From Gemmatimonadaceae bacterium (GTDB lineage: Bacteria > Gemmatimonadota > Gemmatimonadetes > Gemmatimonadales > Gemmatimonadaceae), in assembly GCA_037721215.1 (NCBI GenBank), contig JBBJNV010000007.1, forward strand, positions 62,001 to 126,000: 64,000 nt of DNA, in the 5' to 3' direction. Shown here piece by piece: positions 38,331 through 45,933 of this stretch (the first letter of the stretch is position 1; the number at the start of each line of letters is the position of its first letter). A program made the position numbers and the translations under genes. The notes beneath the pieces are model-generated. The model worked only from the letters and a program-made list of their open reading frames with translations. It made no database searches and was not told the DNA's origin.

Positions 38331-39232
38331 GCAGCGCGCCCCGCCTGGGCAAAGATGCTGATGTGAGCGGTCGCGATTTTTTCAAAATGAGTGGATCCGG
38401 GAATGATTTTGTGTTCCTGGAGGCCCGTCCGGGCAGCGTAGACGGACTCGAAACATCTGTTGCCGTGCGTGCGCTTTGTGCGCGCGGCACGGGCGTGGGC
38501 GCGGACGGCGTTGTATTTCTGCGGGGAAAGTCCAGCAACACTATCGCTATTCGCTACTACAACAGCGACGGCTCGCTCGGCGAACTGTGCGGGAATGCGA
38601 CGCTATGTGCCACGAGACTGGCACACGAGCAGGGGATGGTTGTCGGCGCTGAGCTCGCGATCGAGACGGACTCCGGGGTGGTGAACGCGCGCATGGTGGA
38701 TGGGCTGCCAGAGATCGACCTCGCCCCGGTCACCGAAGTGAACGGGATAGTTACGAGGATCGAACGCCGGCCGGCTGAATCAGCGATGGGATTTGCGCGG
38801 GCGGGCGTTCCCCATGTGGTAATCGTAGTGGACGATCTGGACGCCGTGGATGTGCGTGGACGGGGGTCGCAAATCCGGCGAGATTCTTCGCTTCGGGACG
38901 GTGCTAACGTGAATTTTGTCGCTTCGTCTCCGGGCGGCAGTTGGAGGATGAGAACCTACGAGCGCGGCGTTGAGGGAGAGACGCTCGCATGCGGCACTGG
39001 CGCTGTCGCCGCGGCTATTCTCCTCACCGAATGGGGAATGGCATCGTCACCTGTTACGCTCGAGACGCGCTCGGGGCGAATGCTCGCTGTGACGATACGC
39101 CGGGACGAAGGATCATGGTATCCGTCTCTTCGTGGAAGCGCCGATATCGTTTTCGCGGGACAGCTGCGGGAGGGATTCGAGACCAGCCGTACCCCGGGGT
39201 CACACACTTCAGACAGTGGAGATGCTGGATAA
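38327..39232 (+). CDS. dapF: Diaminopimelate epimerase
   Basis: Encodes 301 residues from ATG 38327. It converts LL- to meso-diaminopimelate for peptidoglycan and lysine. FFKMSGSGNDFVFLE opens the fold near residue 18. The two catalytic cysteines are C88 in ELCGNATLC and C222 in LACGTGAVAA. The first motif differs from the common CGNGxRC form (alanine-threonine-leucine in place of glycine-x-arginine). RYYNSDGS near residue 76 is intact. It is the last biosynthetic gene of the plus-strand run. Confidence 0.9.
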   Translation: MSSAPRLGKDADVSGRDFFKMSGSGNDFVFLEARPGSVDGLETSVAVRALCARGTGVGADGVVFLRGKSSNTIAIRYYNSDGSLGELCGNATLCATRLAHEQGMVVGAELAIETDSGVVNARMVDGLPEIDLAPVTEVNGIVTRIERRPAESAMGFARAGVPHVVIVVDDLDAVDVRGRGSQIRRDSSLRDGANVNFVASSPGGSWRMRTYERGVEGETLACGTGAVAAAILLTEWGMASSPVTLETRSGRMLAVTIRRDEGSWYPSLRGSADIVFAGQLREGFETSRTPGSHTSDSGDAG

Positions 39233-39735
39233 TGATCAACCAGACATTGCTGGGTGAGTTCGATCACGAGATGGAAAACACTCGCCGGATTCTTGAGCGG
39301 GTGCCGATGCATAATGCCTCCTGGAAACCCCATCCAAAGTCATTCAGCCTTGGCCAGCTGGCACTTCATGTCGCCGAGTTGCCTGGTTATGCAACAATGA
39401 CGATTACTCAGCCGGAGCTGGACTTCAATCCTGCAGGCGGAGCGAAGTTCGAGCGTGCGAAGGCGGATACGACGGAGGAGCTTGTCGCTGGCTTCGAGCG
39501 CAGCAGAACGGCTGCCAGGGAGGCGATCGAGGGGGCGTCGGACGCCACATTGATGGAGACGTGGGCGCTCAAGAACGGTGGCAATGTCATCTTCGCAATG
39601 CCAAGGATCGCGGTTCTGAGAGGTTTCGTGATGAACCATATGATCCACCATCGGGGTCAGTTAACCGTGTACCTGAGGCTGAACGACATTGCGTTGCCGG
39701 GTATCTACGGGCCGTCGGCCGACGAACCGATGTAG
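39232..39735 (+). CDS. DinB-family protein
   Basis: Encodes 167 residues from ATG 39232, sharing one base with the dapF stop; the frame is open through dapF but that part is a shadow. A four-helix bundle of the DinB/YfiT type is suggested by LLGEFDHEMENTRRIL, LGQLALHVAELPGY near residue 41 and MNHMIHHRGQLTVYL near 127, which supply the histidine metal ligands. Such proteins include thiol-dependent transferases, among them bacillithiol transferases; bshC lies elsewhere in this window. The substrate is unknown. Confidence 0.82.
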   Translation: MINQTLLGEFDHEMENTRRILERVPMHNASWKPHPKSFSLGQLALHVAELPGYATMTITQPELDFNPAGGAKFERAKADTTEELVAGFERSRTAAREAIEGASDATLMETWALKNGGNVIFAMPRIAVLRGFVMNHMIHHRGQLTVYLRLNDIALPGIYGPSADEPM

Positions 39736-40024
39736 GTGCCGCGATGCGCTTGGCCATAGGATCCTGCCAACAGCGAGCGAAGCCGGCGGTGGTTCGTGCC
39801 GAAGACGTGTCGACGAGTCATCTGACTTGCCACACAGCTAAAGCGTTTTCGACGCCGCATGTCGTAACACAAACAGAACGAACGAGTTATAAGCGGAACA
39901 AATAACCGAAGGATGGCGGTTCTCCACATTCCATCATCAGTTGGAGTTTACATAACATATATTATACGTACTAACCCGCCCCCGGTTTGTGAAGGGGTGG
40001 CGGATTCCCGTCGGCTTACTGGCG
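39736..40024. other. Convergent intergenic region with an AT-rich core
   Basis: These 289 bases separate the converging dinB-like and TPR genes and carry no convincing gene. Positions 39946-39975 are far more AT-rich than the surroundings and include TATATT on the plus strand and a perfect TATAAT on the minus strand (39961-39966), both without good -35 partners. An imperfect hairpin follows at 39976-40003 (CCGCC and CCC pairing with GGGG-T-GGCGG) but has no T-tract in either direction. Confidence 0.6.
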
Positions 40025-40693
40025 TCAGCTCCTCGGCTGCGGAGTTGCCGACATCTCGCCGAGGCGAACGCGCGCTTCGCCAGCCACGACGCTTTTTGAA
40101 TCCTCCGCCAGCGGCGTCCACAAACGCTTGGCATCGGCTGGTTTCCCGGCAAGCTGATACGACCGCGCGGCAAAGGATTGATACCGGTGTCGGTCGGCAT
40201 CGAACCGAGCCGCCGTTGCCGCCTTCTCATATGCAGCGCCAGCCTCCGCGTACTTCTTAAGCTGTTCGTAGCCCGCCGCCATCACAAGGTGAACCGAGGC
40301 GCCAAACTCTTTCGACCCGCTCGCACCGTCCGCCGCCTCGCGCAGCTGATTGACGCCTTCCTGGTACTTGCCCTGTTCGTAGAGCACCCGGGTGAGGAGG
40401 AGCCGGCCCTGGATTGCCCCATCACTTCCCTCATAGCGCGTGACCATTTTTTTCAGGTCAGACTCGGCCAGGGGCAGATTGCCGGAAGAAACGGATCGCT
40501 GGGCGGAATAATAGGCACGCTCAGCCCGCTCGTGCTTCAGATCCTGAGAGCGGTTATAAAACCACAATCCGCCGGTTGCGGCGATGAGGACGACCGCGCC
40601 CAGGGTTAGCCGCTTGTTGTGGAGCTGAAGCCAATCGCTCATCGACTCGGTGCTGCTGGAGCGGGTTTTATATGGAGTTGCAGGTTCGGTCAT
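40025..40693 (-). CDS. Membrane-anchored tetratricopeptide-repeat protein (YfgM-like)
   Basis: Encodes 222 residues. A cytoplasmic N-terminus of about 30 residues precedes one membrane helix (LTLGAVVLIAATGGLWFY, near 30-47), then TPR-like helical pairs (AYYSAQRSVSSGNLPLAESDL, LLLTRVLYEQGKYQEGVNQL, LVMAAGYEQLKKYAEAGAAY). Architecture resembles YfgM/AncA-type periplasmic TPR proteins associated with the Sec translocon, but the sequence alone cannot prove this. ATG is overlapped by the stop of a possible 36-residue upstream ORF. Confidence 0.75.
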   Translation of the reverse strand: MTEPATPYKTRSSSTESMSDWLQLHNKRLTLGAVVLIAATGGLWFYNRSQDLKHERAERAYYSAQRSVSSGNLPLAESDLKKMVTRYEGSDGAIQGRLLLTRVLYEQGKYQEGVNQLREAADGASGSKEFGASVHLVMAAGYEQLKKYAEAGAAYEKAATAARFDADRHRYQSFAARSYQLAGKPADAKRLWTPLAEDSKSVVAGEARVRLGEMSATPQPRS

Positions 40694-40800
40694 CGTCGCG
40701 TTATCTGAGGTTTTTGTCGGGAACTTGCGATCATTCGGGAGACCGCGCCGGCGCCCGAAACTTCAAAAGTCTTTGCACTCGGCTCAATCACGGCTGTCAT
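40690..40800 (-). CDS. Possible small ORF (36 aa) coupled to the TPR gene
   Basis: From ATG at 40800 the frame runs 36 codons and its TGA overlaps the TPR gene ATG (ATGA), the same coupling used by most genes here. A GGAG lies three bases before the start. The peptide begins MTAVIEPSAKTFEV and ends QKPQITRR; it has no membrane segment and no recognised relatives. It could be a leader peptide controlling TPR translation or a chance ORF. Confidence 0.35.
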   Translation of the reverse strand: MTAVIEPSAKTFEVSGAGAVSRMIASSRQKPQITRR

Positions 40801-40902
40801 TGGCTCCAAGGAACATATCGGAGCGCCGTCGGTGTCTCAACTTCACGAGCCAGACCTGAGCTCCGGAGCGGTACCACGAGTGCCTGAAACGTCTTCGGGA
40901 AA

Positions 40903-40976
40903 TGCCCTCGGGGCGACTCGAACGCCCGGCCAACGGTTTAGGAAACCGCTGCTCTATCCACCTGAGCTACGAGGGC
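40903..40976 (-). tRNA. tRNA-Arg (anticodon CCT)
   Basis: The minus strand folds as a complete 74-base cloverleaf. The acceptor stem is GCCCTCG pairing with CGAGGGC, the D-arm is AGCTCAGGTGGATAGAGC, and the anticodon loop is TTCCTAA giving CCT (reads AGG). The T-arm contains GGCGTTCGAGTCGCC and the discriminator base is A. The genomic 3' end is not followed by CCA, so CCA must be added enzymatically. It lies in the same orientation between acyP and the TPR gene. Confidence 0.95.
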
Positions 40977-40980
40977 TCGA

Positions 40981-40993
40981 TTGTTCTGAACAA
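40981..40993. repeat. 13-bp palindrome upstream of tRNA-Arg
   Basis: TTGTTC-T-GAACAA is a perfect dyad starting five bases before the tRNA 5' end (minus strand). It could be a processing element or an operator for the tRNA; nothing else supports either role. Confidence 0.4.
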
Positions 40994-41071
40994 CTCTCAA
41001 TCTTAAACGGTCCCTTCGCGAAATTCCGCGCACGCGCCGCAAGAGTCGTCGCCCATAACGCAATCTGGTCG

Positions 41072-41344
41072 TCATTTTCGCATCGCGAAGGGAAACTCCA
41101 GCTCCCCCGTCACCGGTGCGAGGTCGACAACAGAAACAACGTGGGCACCATCAGGGCCGCTCTGAACCGCCCTCCGAAACTGTGCCAGACTCTCCTCGCC
41201 CCCGCTCGCGGCAATTTCGACACTGCCGTCGGGCCTGTTGGTCACCCAGCCAGCGAGACTGAGCCGCCGCGCCGCAACTCGCACGAACCATCGAAATCCC
41301 ACTCCCTGGACCCTCCCCGACACACGTATATGCGCCTCCGACAT
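41072..41344 (-). CDS. acyP: Acylphosphatase
   Basis: Encodes 90 residues, the usual size. It hydrolyses acyl phosphates. The signature GRVQGVGFRWFVR near residues 10-22 supplies the catalytic arginine, and GWVTNRPDGSVEI near 32-44 the asparagine. It lies three bases after the upstream gene and ends the long minus-strand operon that starts at 48524. plsX/plsY-generated acyl phosphate is a conceivable but unproven substrate. Confidence 0.95.
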   Translation of the reverse strand: MSEAHIRVSGRVQGVGFRWFVRVAARRLSLAGWVTNRPDGSVEIAASGGEESLAQFRRAVQSGPDGAHVVSVVDLAPVTGELEFPFAMRK

Positions 41345-41347
41345 CCT

Positions 41348-41830
41348 TCAGCGCCAAAGCTCGAGCATCGCCGCGAGTGCCGCCGCAACCGCAGCCTCCG
41401 GTGGCGTGCCTCTGAACTGGTCGATCGACAGCTCTCCCGATCGTATCTTCCGCGCGATAGCGTCGAGGGCGAACGCCACTTCGTCGGCGGTTGGATGATT
41501 GGTACCGAGCGTACCGCGAAATCCCCAGGCATCGTGCGCCTCGCTGCTTACCGGAGTCCAGTCTGTCGCAATCCACGCCGCTTCTGCATCGGCCTCGTCC
41601 TGCGGCGCTCCAAGCTGGGCGACATCGCTCCAGTCGTATGACTGCCACGAAGCAAGCGCCCATCCGTCAGCGTCCAGCTCCAGCTCGGCATTGAGCTCCG
41701 GCTCAAGGGCGAACTGGCCCGCGGCAGCCCGATCCTCGAGGAAATCATCGATCGACGGAAGCGAGTCGAGATATCGGTCGATGAGATCGATTTCGCCGCC
41801 GAAAAAGGGTGGATGCAGGCGTAAACCCAT
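41348..41830 (-). CDS. Acidic protein of unknown function
   Basis: Encodes 160 residues from ATG 41830, four bases after the pcm stop. It is strongly acidic (FLEDRAAAGQFALEPELNAELELDADG, cut below 20 in use: ELNAELELDADG) and rich in tryptophan in the middle (ALASWQSYDWSD). The C-terminal third (PTADEVAFALDAIARKIRSG) is probably helical. There is no signal peptide or membrane helix. I do not recognise a family. Tight spacing with pcm and acyP shows it is a real operon member. The frame is open upstream into pcm, but that extension is a shadow. Confidence 0.65.
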   Translation of the reverse strand: MGLRLHPPFFGGEIDLIDRYLDSLPSIDDFLEDRAAAGQFALEPELNAELELDADGWALASWQSYDWSDVAQLGAPQDEADAEAAWIATDWTPVSSEAHDAWGFRGTLGTNHPTADEVAFALDAIARKIRSGELSIDQFRGTPPEAAVAAALAAMLELWR

Positions 41831-41834
41831 GTCG

Positions 41835-42494
41835 CTATTCTTCCCATCCGTGCTTTCCAACCAGAGGCACGAATCGCACGGGCGCAATATCCTCTCTCTC
41901 GAGCTCATCACCCACTCGGGTAAACAGGTTCAGAATCTGCTCATCCCGCTGACCGAGCGGAATCAGCAGCCTGCCCCCTTCCGCGAGCTGCTCGGTGTAC
42001 GCCGCCGGAACCTCAGGAGCAGCTGCACCTACCAGAATCGCATCGAAAGGAGCGAACTGTCTCCAGCCAAGCGTGCCATCCCCGAGCATGAACGAAATAT
42101 TGTTCGCACCCAGCTGACTCAGAACTTCCCGCGCCTTGTCGAGCAACGGCGCTATTCGCTCGATCGTGAAAACCTGCGATGCGAGCCGTGAAAGCAGCGC
42201 GGTCTGATAGCCCGAGCCAGTGCCCACTTCAAGCACTTTTTCAGTGCCCTTCAACCGCAGCAGCTCGAGGTAGCGCGCGTGAATAGACGGTTGCGAGATG
42301 GTCTGACCGTTGCCGATGGGCAACGCGGAATCCTCGTATGCGCGGTGACGCACGCCGGTCGGCACAAACGGATGCCTGGCAACGCCGTCAATCGCGTGCA
42401 GCACCGACAGGTCGCGAATCCCCTGCGACTGCAGCAACTCCACCAGCCGCCGCCTTGCGCCCCTGTACTCCTGAGGTTCTACTGGTCGCGCCAC
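41835..42494 (-). CDS. pcm: Protein-L-isoaspartate O-methyltransferase
   Basis: Encodes 219 residues. It repairs isoaspartyl damage in proteins using SAM. The SAM-binding motif LEVGTGSGYQTALLS lies near residue 88, and the substrate-side DSALPIGNGQTISQP near 55 is family-specific. Its start overlaps the surE stop by 16 bases, a surE-pcm pairing known from many bacteria. Confidence 0.96.
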   Translation of the reverse strand: MARPVEPQEYRGARRRLVELLQSQGIRDLSVLHAIDGVARHPFVPTGVRHRAYEDSALPIGNGQTISQPSIHARYLELLRLKGTEKVLEVGTGSGYQTALLSRLASQVFTIERIAPLLDKAREVLSQLGANNISFMLGDGTLGWRQFAPFDAILVGAAAPEVPAAYTEQLAEGGRLLIPLGQRDEQILNLFTRVGDELEREDIAPVRFVPLVGKHGWEE

Positions 42495-43240
42495 CAGCTT
42501 CCCGGCGTGTCGAGAATCGCGTGATGTGTCAGGTCGAGATGCAGCGGCGTAACCGATATGTAACCCTCTTCAATTGCGCGGAAGTCGGAATTCTCGGGGC
42601 CGGACCACTCGATTGATCCTCCGCCAATCCAGTAGATCGGCCGGCCCCATGGGTCTTCCATCTTCCTTATCGAATCGGAATACACACGCCGCCCAAGGCG
42701 CGTAAGTCGTACTCCCGCGATGTCACTTCCCCGGCGCGGCGGCAGGTTCACGTTCAACAGCGTGTCCCGAGGAAAATCCGGCAGTGTCACGAGGTGCTTG
42801 AGTAACGCAGTAAGCGGTCCGATCTGGTCGTCGAGCATTGAAACGTCCGCTCGCAAATCTCCGCCGGCAAACGAGATCGCGATCGAAGGGATGCCAATGG
42901 AGATTCCCTCCATGGCTGCTGCAACAGTTCCCGAGTAGAGAACATCCTCGCCCATATTCTGGCCATGATTGATGCCGCTCAACACAAAATCGGGACGCTC
43001 CGGCATCAGCGCTGCCACTGCCAGCATCACGCAATCGGTGGGAGTGCCGTCGACCTGCCAGCGACGCTCGCCGCGGGAAACCGGGCGCACGGGATGATGC
43101 AATGTCAGCGAGTGGCTGGTTGCGCTCTGCTCCCGGTCTGGAGCCACGACAGACACTTCGCCAAGCGGTTCTGCTGCCGCGATGAGGCATTCGAGACCCT
43201 TGGCGAGGATTCCATCATCATTGGTGCAGAGCAAACGCAT
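42479..43240 (-). CDS. surE: 5'-nucleotidase/stationary-phase survival protein SurE
   Basis: Encodes 253 residues. The metal site is formed by NDDGI near residue 7, the serine in SATSHSLT near 40, and SGINHGQNMG near 88 with its asparagine. It hydrolyses nucleoside monophosphates and short polyphosphates in other bacteria. It overlaps the upstream GT2 gene by one base and pcm by 16. Confidence 0.96.
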   Translation of the reverse strand: MRLLCTNDDGILAKGLECLIAAAEPLGEVSVVAPDREQSATSHSLTLHHPVRPVSRGERRWQVDGTPTDCVMLAVAALMPERPDFVLSGINHGQNMGEDVLYSGTVAAAMEGISIGIPSIAISFAGGDLRADVSMLDDQIGPLTALLKHLVTLPDFPRDTLLNVNLPPRRGSDIAGVRLTRLGRRVYSDSIRKMEDPWGRPIYWIGGGSIEWSGPENSDFRAIEEGYISVTPLHLDLTHHAILDTPGSWWRDQ

Positions 43241-43956
43241 TACTTCATGTCCGTGATTGAAGAGACGCTCCGCGGCGTGTACTTGCGCAAGGCGCCGCCA
43301 AGATGACGCACGAGTACGCGGATAACGAGCAAGGCGTCGCGAAACTCGCGAAAATAACTTGGCGGTCCGTAGATGGTCGAAATAGGCACGTTCGTAATGG
43401 TGAACCCTGCGCGAGCCGCACGGATGATGAAATCAGTTTCGTATTCATAGCGGTCACCGACGCCCTGTATTTCCTCAATGACCTCGCGCCGGAAGGCGCG
43501 GAACCCGGATTGGCTGTCGCCGACTGCGCCGCCTGACACAAAGCGGGTCGCCACCGTCGACAGAAAGTTCGCAAATCTCCGGCGCCTCGGCATCTGCTCA
43601 CCCTGGAGGTCGCGCGTTCCGATCGCGATGTGGTATTGGCCCAGGGCCGATACCAGCGACCGAGAAAAAGCGGGATCGTGCTGGCCATCCGAATCGATCG
43701 AAAGTACGGCATCGCAATCGTTCTCCAGCGCAACCGCGATGCCTGCGCGCAACGCAGCGCCCTTCCCCCGATTCTGCTCAAATCGAATCGCGCGGTCACA
43801 CACGGAACGCAGCAGCGCTGCCGTACCATCATCGGAGCCGTCATCCACACCTACAATGAACGCGGTCGGTAGTGCCTTCCTGAGCCCGCGCACAACAGTT
43901 ACCAGCGTTTTCTCGGCATTGTATGCGGGCACTATAACCACGATCCGGCGACTCAT
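43240..43956 (-). CDS. GT2-family glycosyltransferase (polyprenyl-phosphate type)
   Basis: Encodes 238 residues. VIVPAYNAEKTL opens the fold near residue 7, VDDGSDDGTAALL lies near 37 and the metal motif IDSDGQHDP near 90. DSQSGFRAFRREV near 150 is typical of DPM1/DPG-like enzymes. No clear membrane anchor is seen. Its position beside merR-like and surE genes gives no hint about the sugar. It overlaps both neighbours. Confidence 0.85.
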   Translation of the reverse strand: MSRRIVVIVPAYNAEKTLVTVVRGLRKALPTAFIVGVDDGSDDGTAALLRSVCDRAIRFEQNRGKGAALRAGIAVALENDCDAVLSIDSDGQHDPAFSRSLVSALGQYHIAIGTRDLQGEQMPRRRRFANFLSTVATRFVSGGAVGDSQSGFRAFRREVIEEIQGVGDRYEYETDFIIRAARAGFTITNVPISTIYGPPSYFREFRDALLVIRVLVRHLGGALRKYTPRSVSSITDMK

Positions 43957-44321
43957 TCCGGGATTTCTTCTCCGTCGAGGATCGCGGCAATTTCCTTGAG
44001 CTCCGCTTCCATTGACTCGATTGTCTGAGCATCCAGCGCGGAGCGAGCAACGGTGCGCAGCTCCCCGCTCTTGCGATACTCATCGATCTTCTGGCGAGCG
44101 CCGTCGATCGTGTATTTCTCAGTGTACAGAAGCTGCCGCACGAGCATGATCAGCTCGATCTCCCGGCGCTGGTAAACACGGTTCCCCGAGCGGTTCTTGG
44201 CGGGGTGCAGGAATCTGAACTGGCTCTCCCAGTAGCGAAGCACATGGGGTTTGAGATCGGTCAGATTACAAACGTCCCCCATCGAGAAAAACTCGCGCAC
44301 CGGTTCAGCGGCGGGCATCAA
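43953..44321 (-). CDS. MerR-family transcriptional regulator
   Basis: Encodes 122 residues. The N-terminal winged helix FSMGDVCNLTDLKPHVLRYWE (residues 12-32, quoted in parts: MGDVCNL, LKPHVLRYWE) and the wing with NRVYQRREIELI are MerR-like. A short coiled helix follows (MEAELKEIAAIL). There are no cysteine clusters in the effector region, so it does not look like a metal sensor. It lies inside an operon, overlapping gpsA and the GT2 gene by four bases each, so it may control envelope genes or itself. Confidence 0.85.
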   Translation of the reverse strand: MMPAAEPVREFFSMGDVCNLTDLKPHVLRYWESQFRFLHPAKNRSGNRVYQRREIELIMLVRQLLYTEKYTIDGARQKIDEYRKSGELRTVARSALDAQTIESMEAELKEIAAILDGEEIPE

Positions 44322-45310
44322 TCAGCTTCCGTCCGGAGCTCGCGGGTCATCAACGAGTGTATCGCATCCCGCGGCTGGTCAGCCTGAAACAATACCCGGT
44401 ACACAGCATCCACGATCGGCATCGCAACCCCCTCGCGCGTGGCTAACGCGTGCGCACTTCGCGTTGTCATCACTCCCTCAGCGACGGTATCCCTTCCGGC
44501 AAGTATTTTCTCCAGTGGCGCCCCTCGCCCTATTTCGACACCGACACTTCTGTTACGGCTCAGCGACCCGGTGCAGGTCAGAACCAGATCGCCAAGACCC
44601 GCAAGACCGGCAAATGTCGACGCTTCCGCGCCAAGTCTGACGCCGAGCCGGGTCATTTCCGCGAGGCCCCGTGTGATCAGGGCCGCGCGGGCGTTGAATC
44701 CCAATCCGAGACCATCGGCAATGCCCGTTGCCACAGCCATCACGTTCTTGAGTGACCCTCCAACCTCAACGCCGGTCACATCGGTGTGAGTGTAAGCCCT
44801 GAATTGCGTCGAGCTGAATACAGTCTGCATCAGCAGGGCATCGGCAGGATCGGTCGCCGCAACCACGACCGCAGTGGGTTGGCGGGCCGCCACTTCGGCG
44901 GCGAAGCTCGGCCCTGAGAGGGCCACCACACGTGTACCCCCCAGTTCCTGCGCAGCAATGTCCGTCATCAGAGATAGCGTGTCCTGTTCGATTCCCTTTG
45001 ACGCCAGCACCAGTGGTGTCGTGGTGCTGATGAACTCGCTCGCATTTTTCAAAATCTCCCGTGTGACGTGTGAGGGAGTCGCAACCGCTATCAGCTCTGC
45101 ACCCTCAAGCGTTTCGCTCAATTCATTGCAGGCCCGGAGTGTATCGGAGAGCTGGCAGCCAGGCAGGAAACGCCGGTTCTGGTGGGACCGATTTATCGTT
45201 TCGACAACATCCCATTCATACGCCCAGATCCGAACTTCATGCCCGTTGCGCGAAAGAAGATCGGCCAGCGCCGTGCCCCAGGCTCCCGCCCCGATCATGG
45301 CGCACCGCAC
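44318..45310 (-). CDS. gpsA: Glycerol-3-phosphate dehydrogenase [NAD(P)+]
   Basis: Encodes 330 residues. The Rossmann motif GAGAWGTALADLL is at the N-terminus, LVLASKGIE near residue 105, and the catalytic lysine in GGSLKNVMAVATG near 185. It makes sn-glycerol 3-phosphate, the acceptor for PlsY, which is encoded directly upstream. The one-base overlap with plsY and the four-base overlap with the merR-like gene indicate coupling. Confidence 0.96.
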   Translation of the reverse strand: MRCAMIGAGAWGTALADLLSRNGHEVRIWAYEWDVVETINRSHQNRRFLPGCQLSDTLRACNELSETLEGAELIAVATPSHVTREILKNASEFISTTTPLVLASKGIEQDTLSLMTDIAAQELGGTRVVALSGPSFAAEVAARQPTAVVVAATDPADALLMQTVFSSTQFRAYTHTDVTGVEVGGSLKNVMAVATGIADGLGLGFNARAALITRGLAEMTRLGVRLGAEASTFAGLAGLGDLVLTCTGSLSRNRSVGVEIGRGAPLEKILAGRDTVAEGVMTTRSAHALATREGVAMPIVDAVYRVLFQADQPRDAIHSLMTRELRTEAD

Positions 45311-45933
45311 TATGTGGTGCCCGCGCCTTTTCCGGCACCGCTACGAATTCGCGGCTCTTCGCCACGGCGCAGGCGCGCGATGTTTGTACGGTGCGCATAA
45401 ACTACCAGCAGGCCGATTGCCAGACTCACAGAAAAAAGCGGACTCGCGACGCCGCGCCAGGCGAGAACGGCCAGCGGAAGCGCGAGCGCTGCTGCAATCG
45501 ATGCAACACTGACAATCCTGGTTAACGCCAGCGTCACAAGAAAAACGCCAAGCGCGATCAAACCAGCGAGCCATGCCAGTCCGAAGAACACGCCACCACC
45601 CGTTGCAACCCCCTTCCCTCCTCGCTTGCCAAGCAGGAATAGGGGAAAGACGTGACCGGCAATTGCCGCTACCCCGAACGCTATTGCCCATAGATCCGGA
45701 CGGGCAGCGCGCGTGACCGGCGGCAACAGCAACACTGGCAGCAATCCCTTCAACGTGTCGCCAAGATACACAACACCTCCGATCGCCGGTCCCAGAACGC
45801 GGACGGCATTTGTTGCACCGAGGTTTCCGGAGCCGTGCTCTCTCAAATCGAGCCCGCGCATTTTGCCGGCGAGTAAGGCGAACGGAATCGAGCCCGCCAG
45901 ATACGCGAGCAGCACCCCTGCGGCCGGATGCAC
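45310..45933 (-). CDS. plsY: Acyl-phosphate:glycerol-3-phosphate acyltransferase
   Basis: Encodes 207 residues with about five membrane helices. The motifs GSIPFALLAGK near residue 15, GSGNLGATNAVRVLG near 36 and GKRGGKGVATGGG near 105 define PlsY. It uses acyl phosphate from PlsX (10767-11807) and glycerol 3-phosphate from GpsA to make lysophosphatidate. ATG directly follows the der stop. Confidence 0.96.
   Translation of the reverse strand: MHPAAGVLLAYLAGSIPFALLAGKMRGLDLREHGSGNLGATNAVRVLGPAIGGVVYLGDTLKGLLPVLLLPPVTRAARPDLWAIAFGVAAIAGHVFPLFLLGKRGGKGVATGGGVFFGLAWLAGLIALGVFLVTLALTRIVSVASIAAALALPLAVLAWRGVASPLFSVSLAIGLLVVYAHRTNIARLRRGEEPRIRSGAGKGAGTT

Noticed and set aside
38989-39231. In-frame upstream extension of the DinB-like gene
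   Set aside because: It lies entirely within dapF in another frame and does not resemble a DinB domain; ATG 39232 fits the family and overlaps the dapF stop.
39913-40260. Plus-strand open frame of 115 codons running from the AT-rich gap into the TPR gene
   Set aside because: Two thirds of it is antisense to the TPR gene, it has a low-complexity basic composition and no recognised domain.
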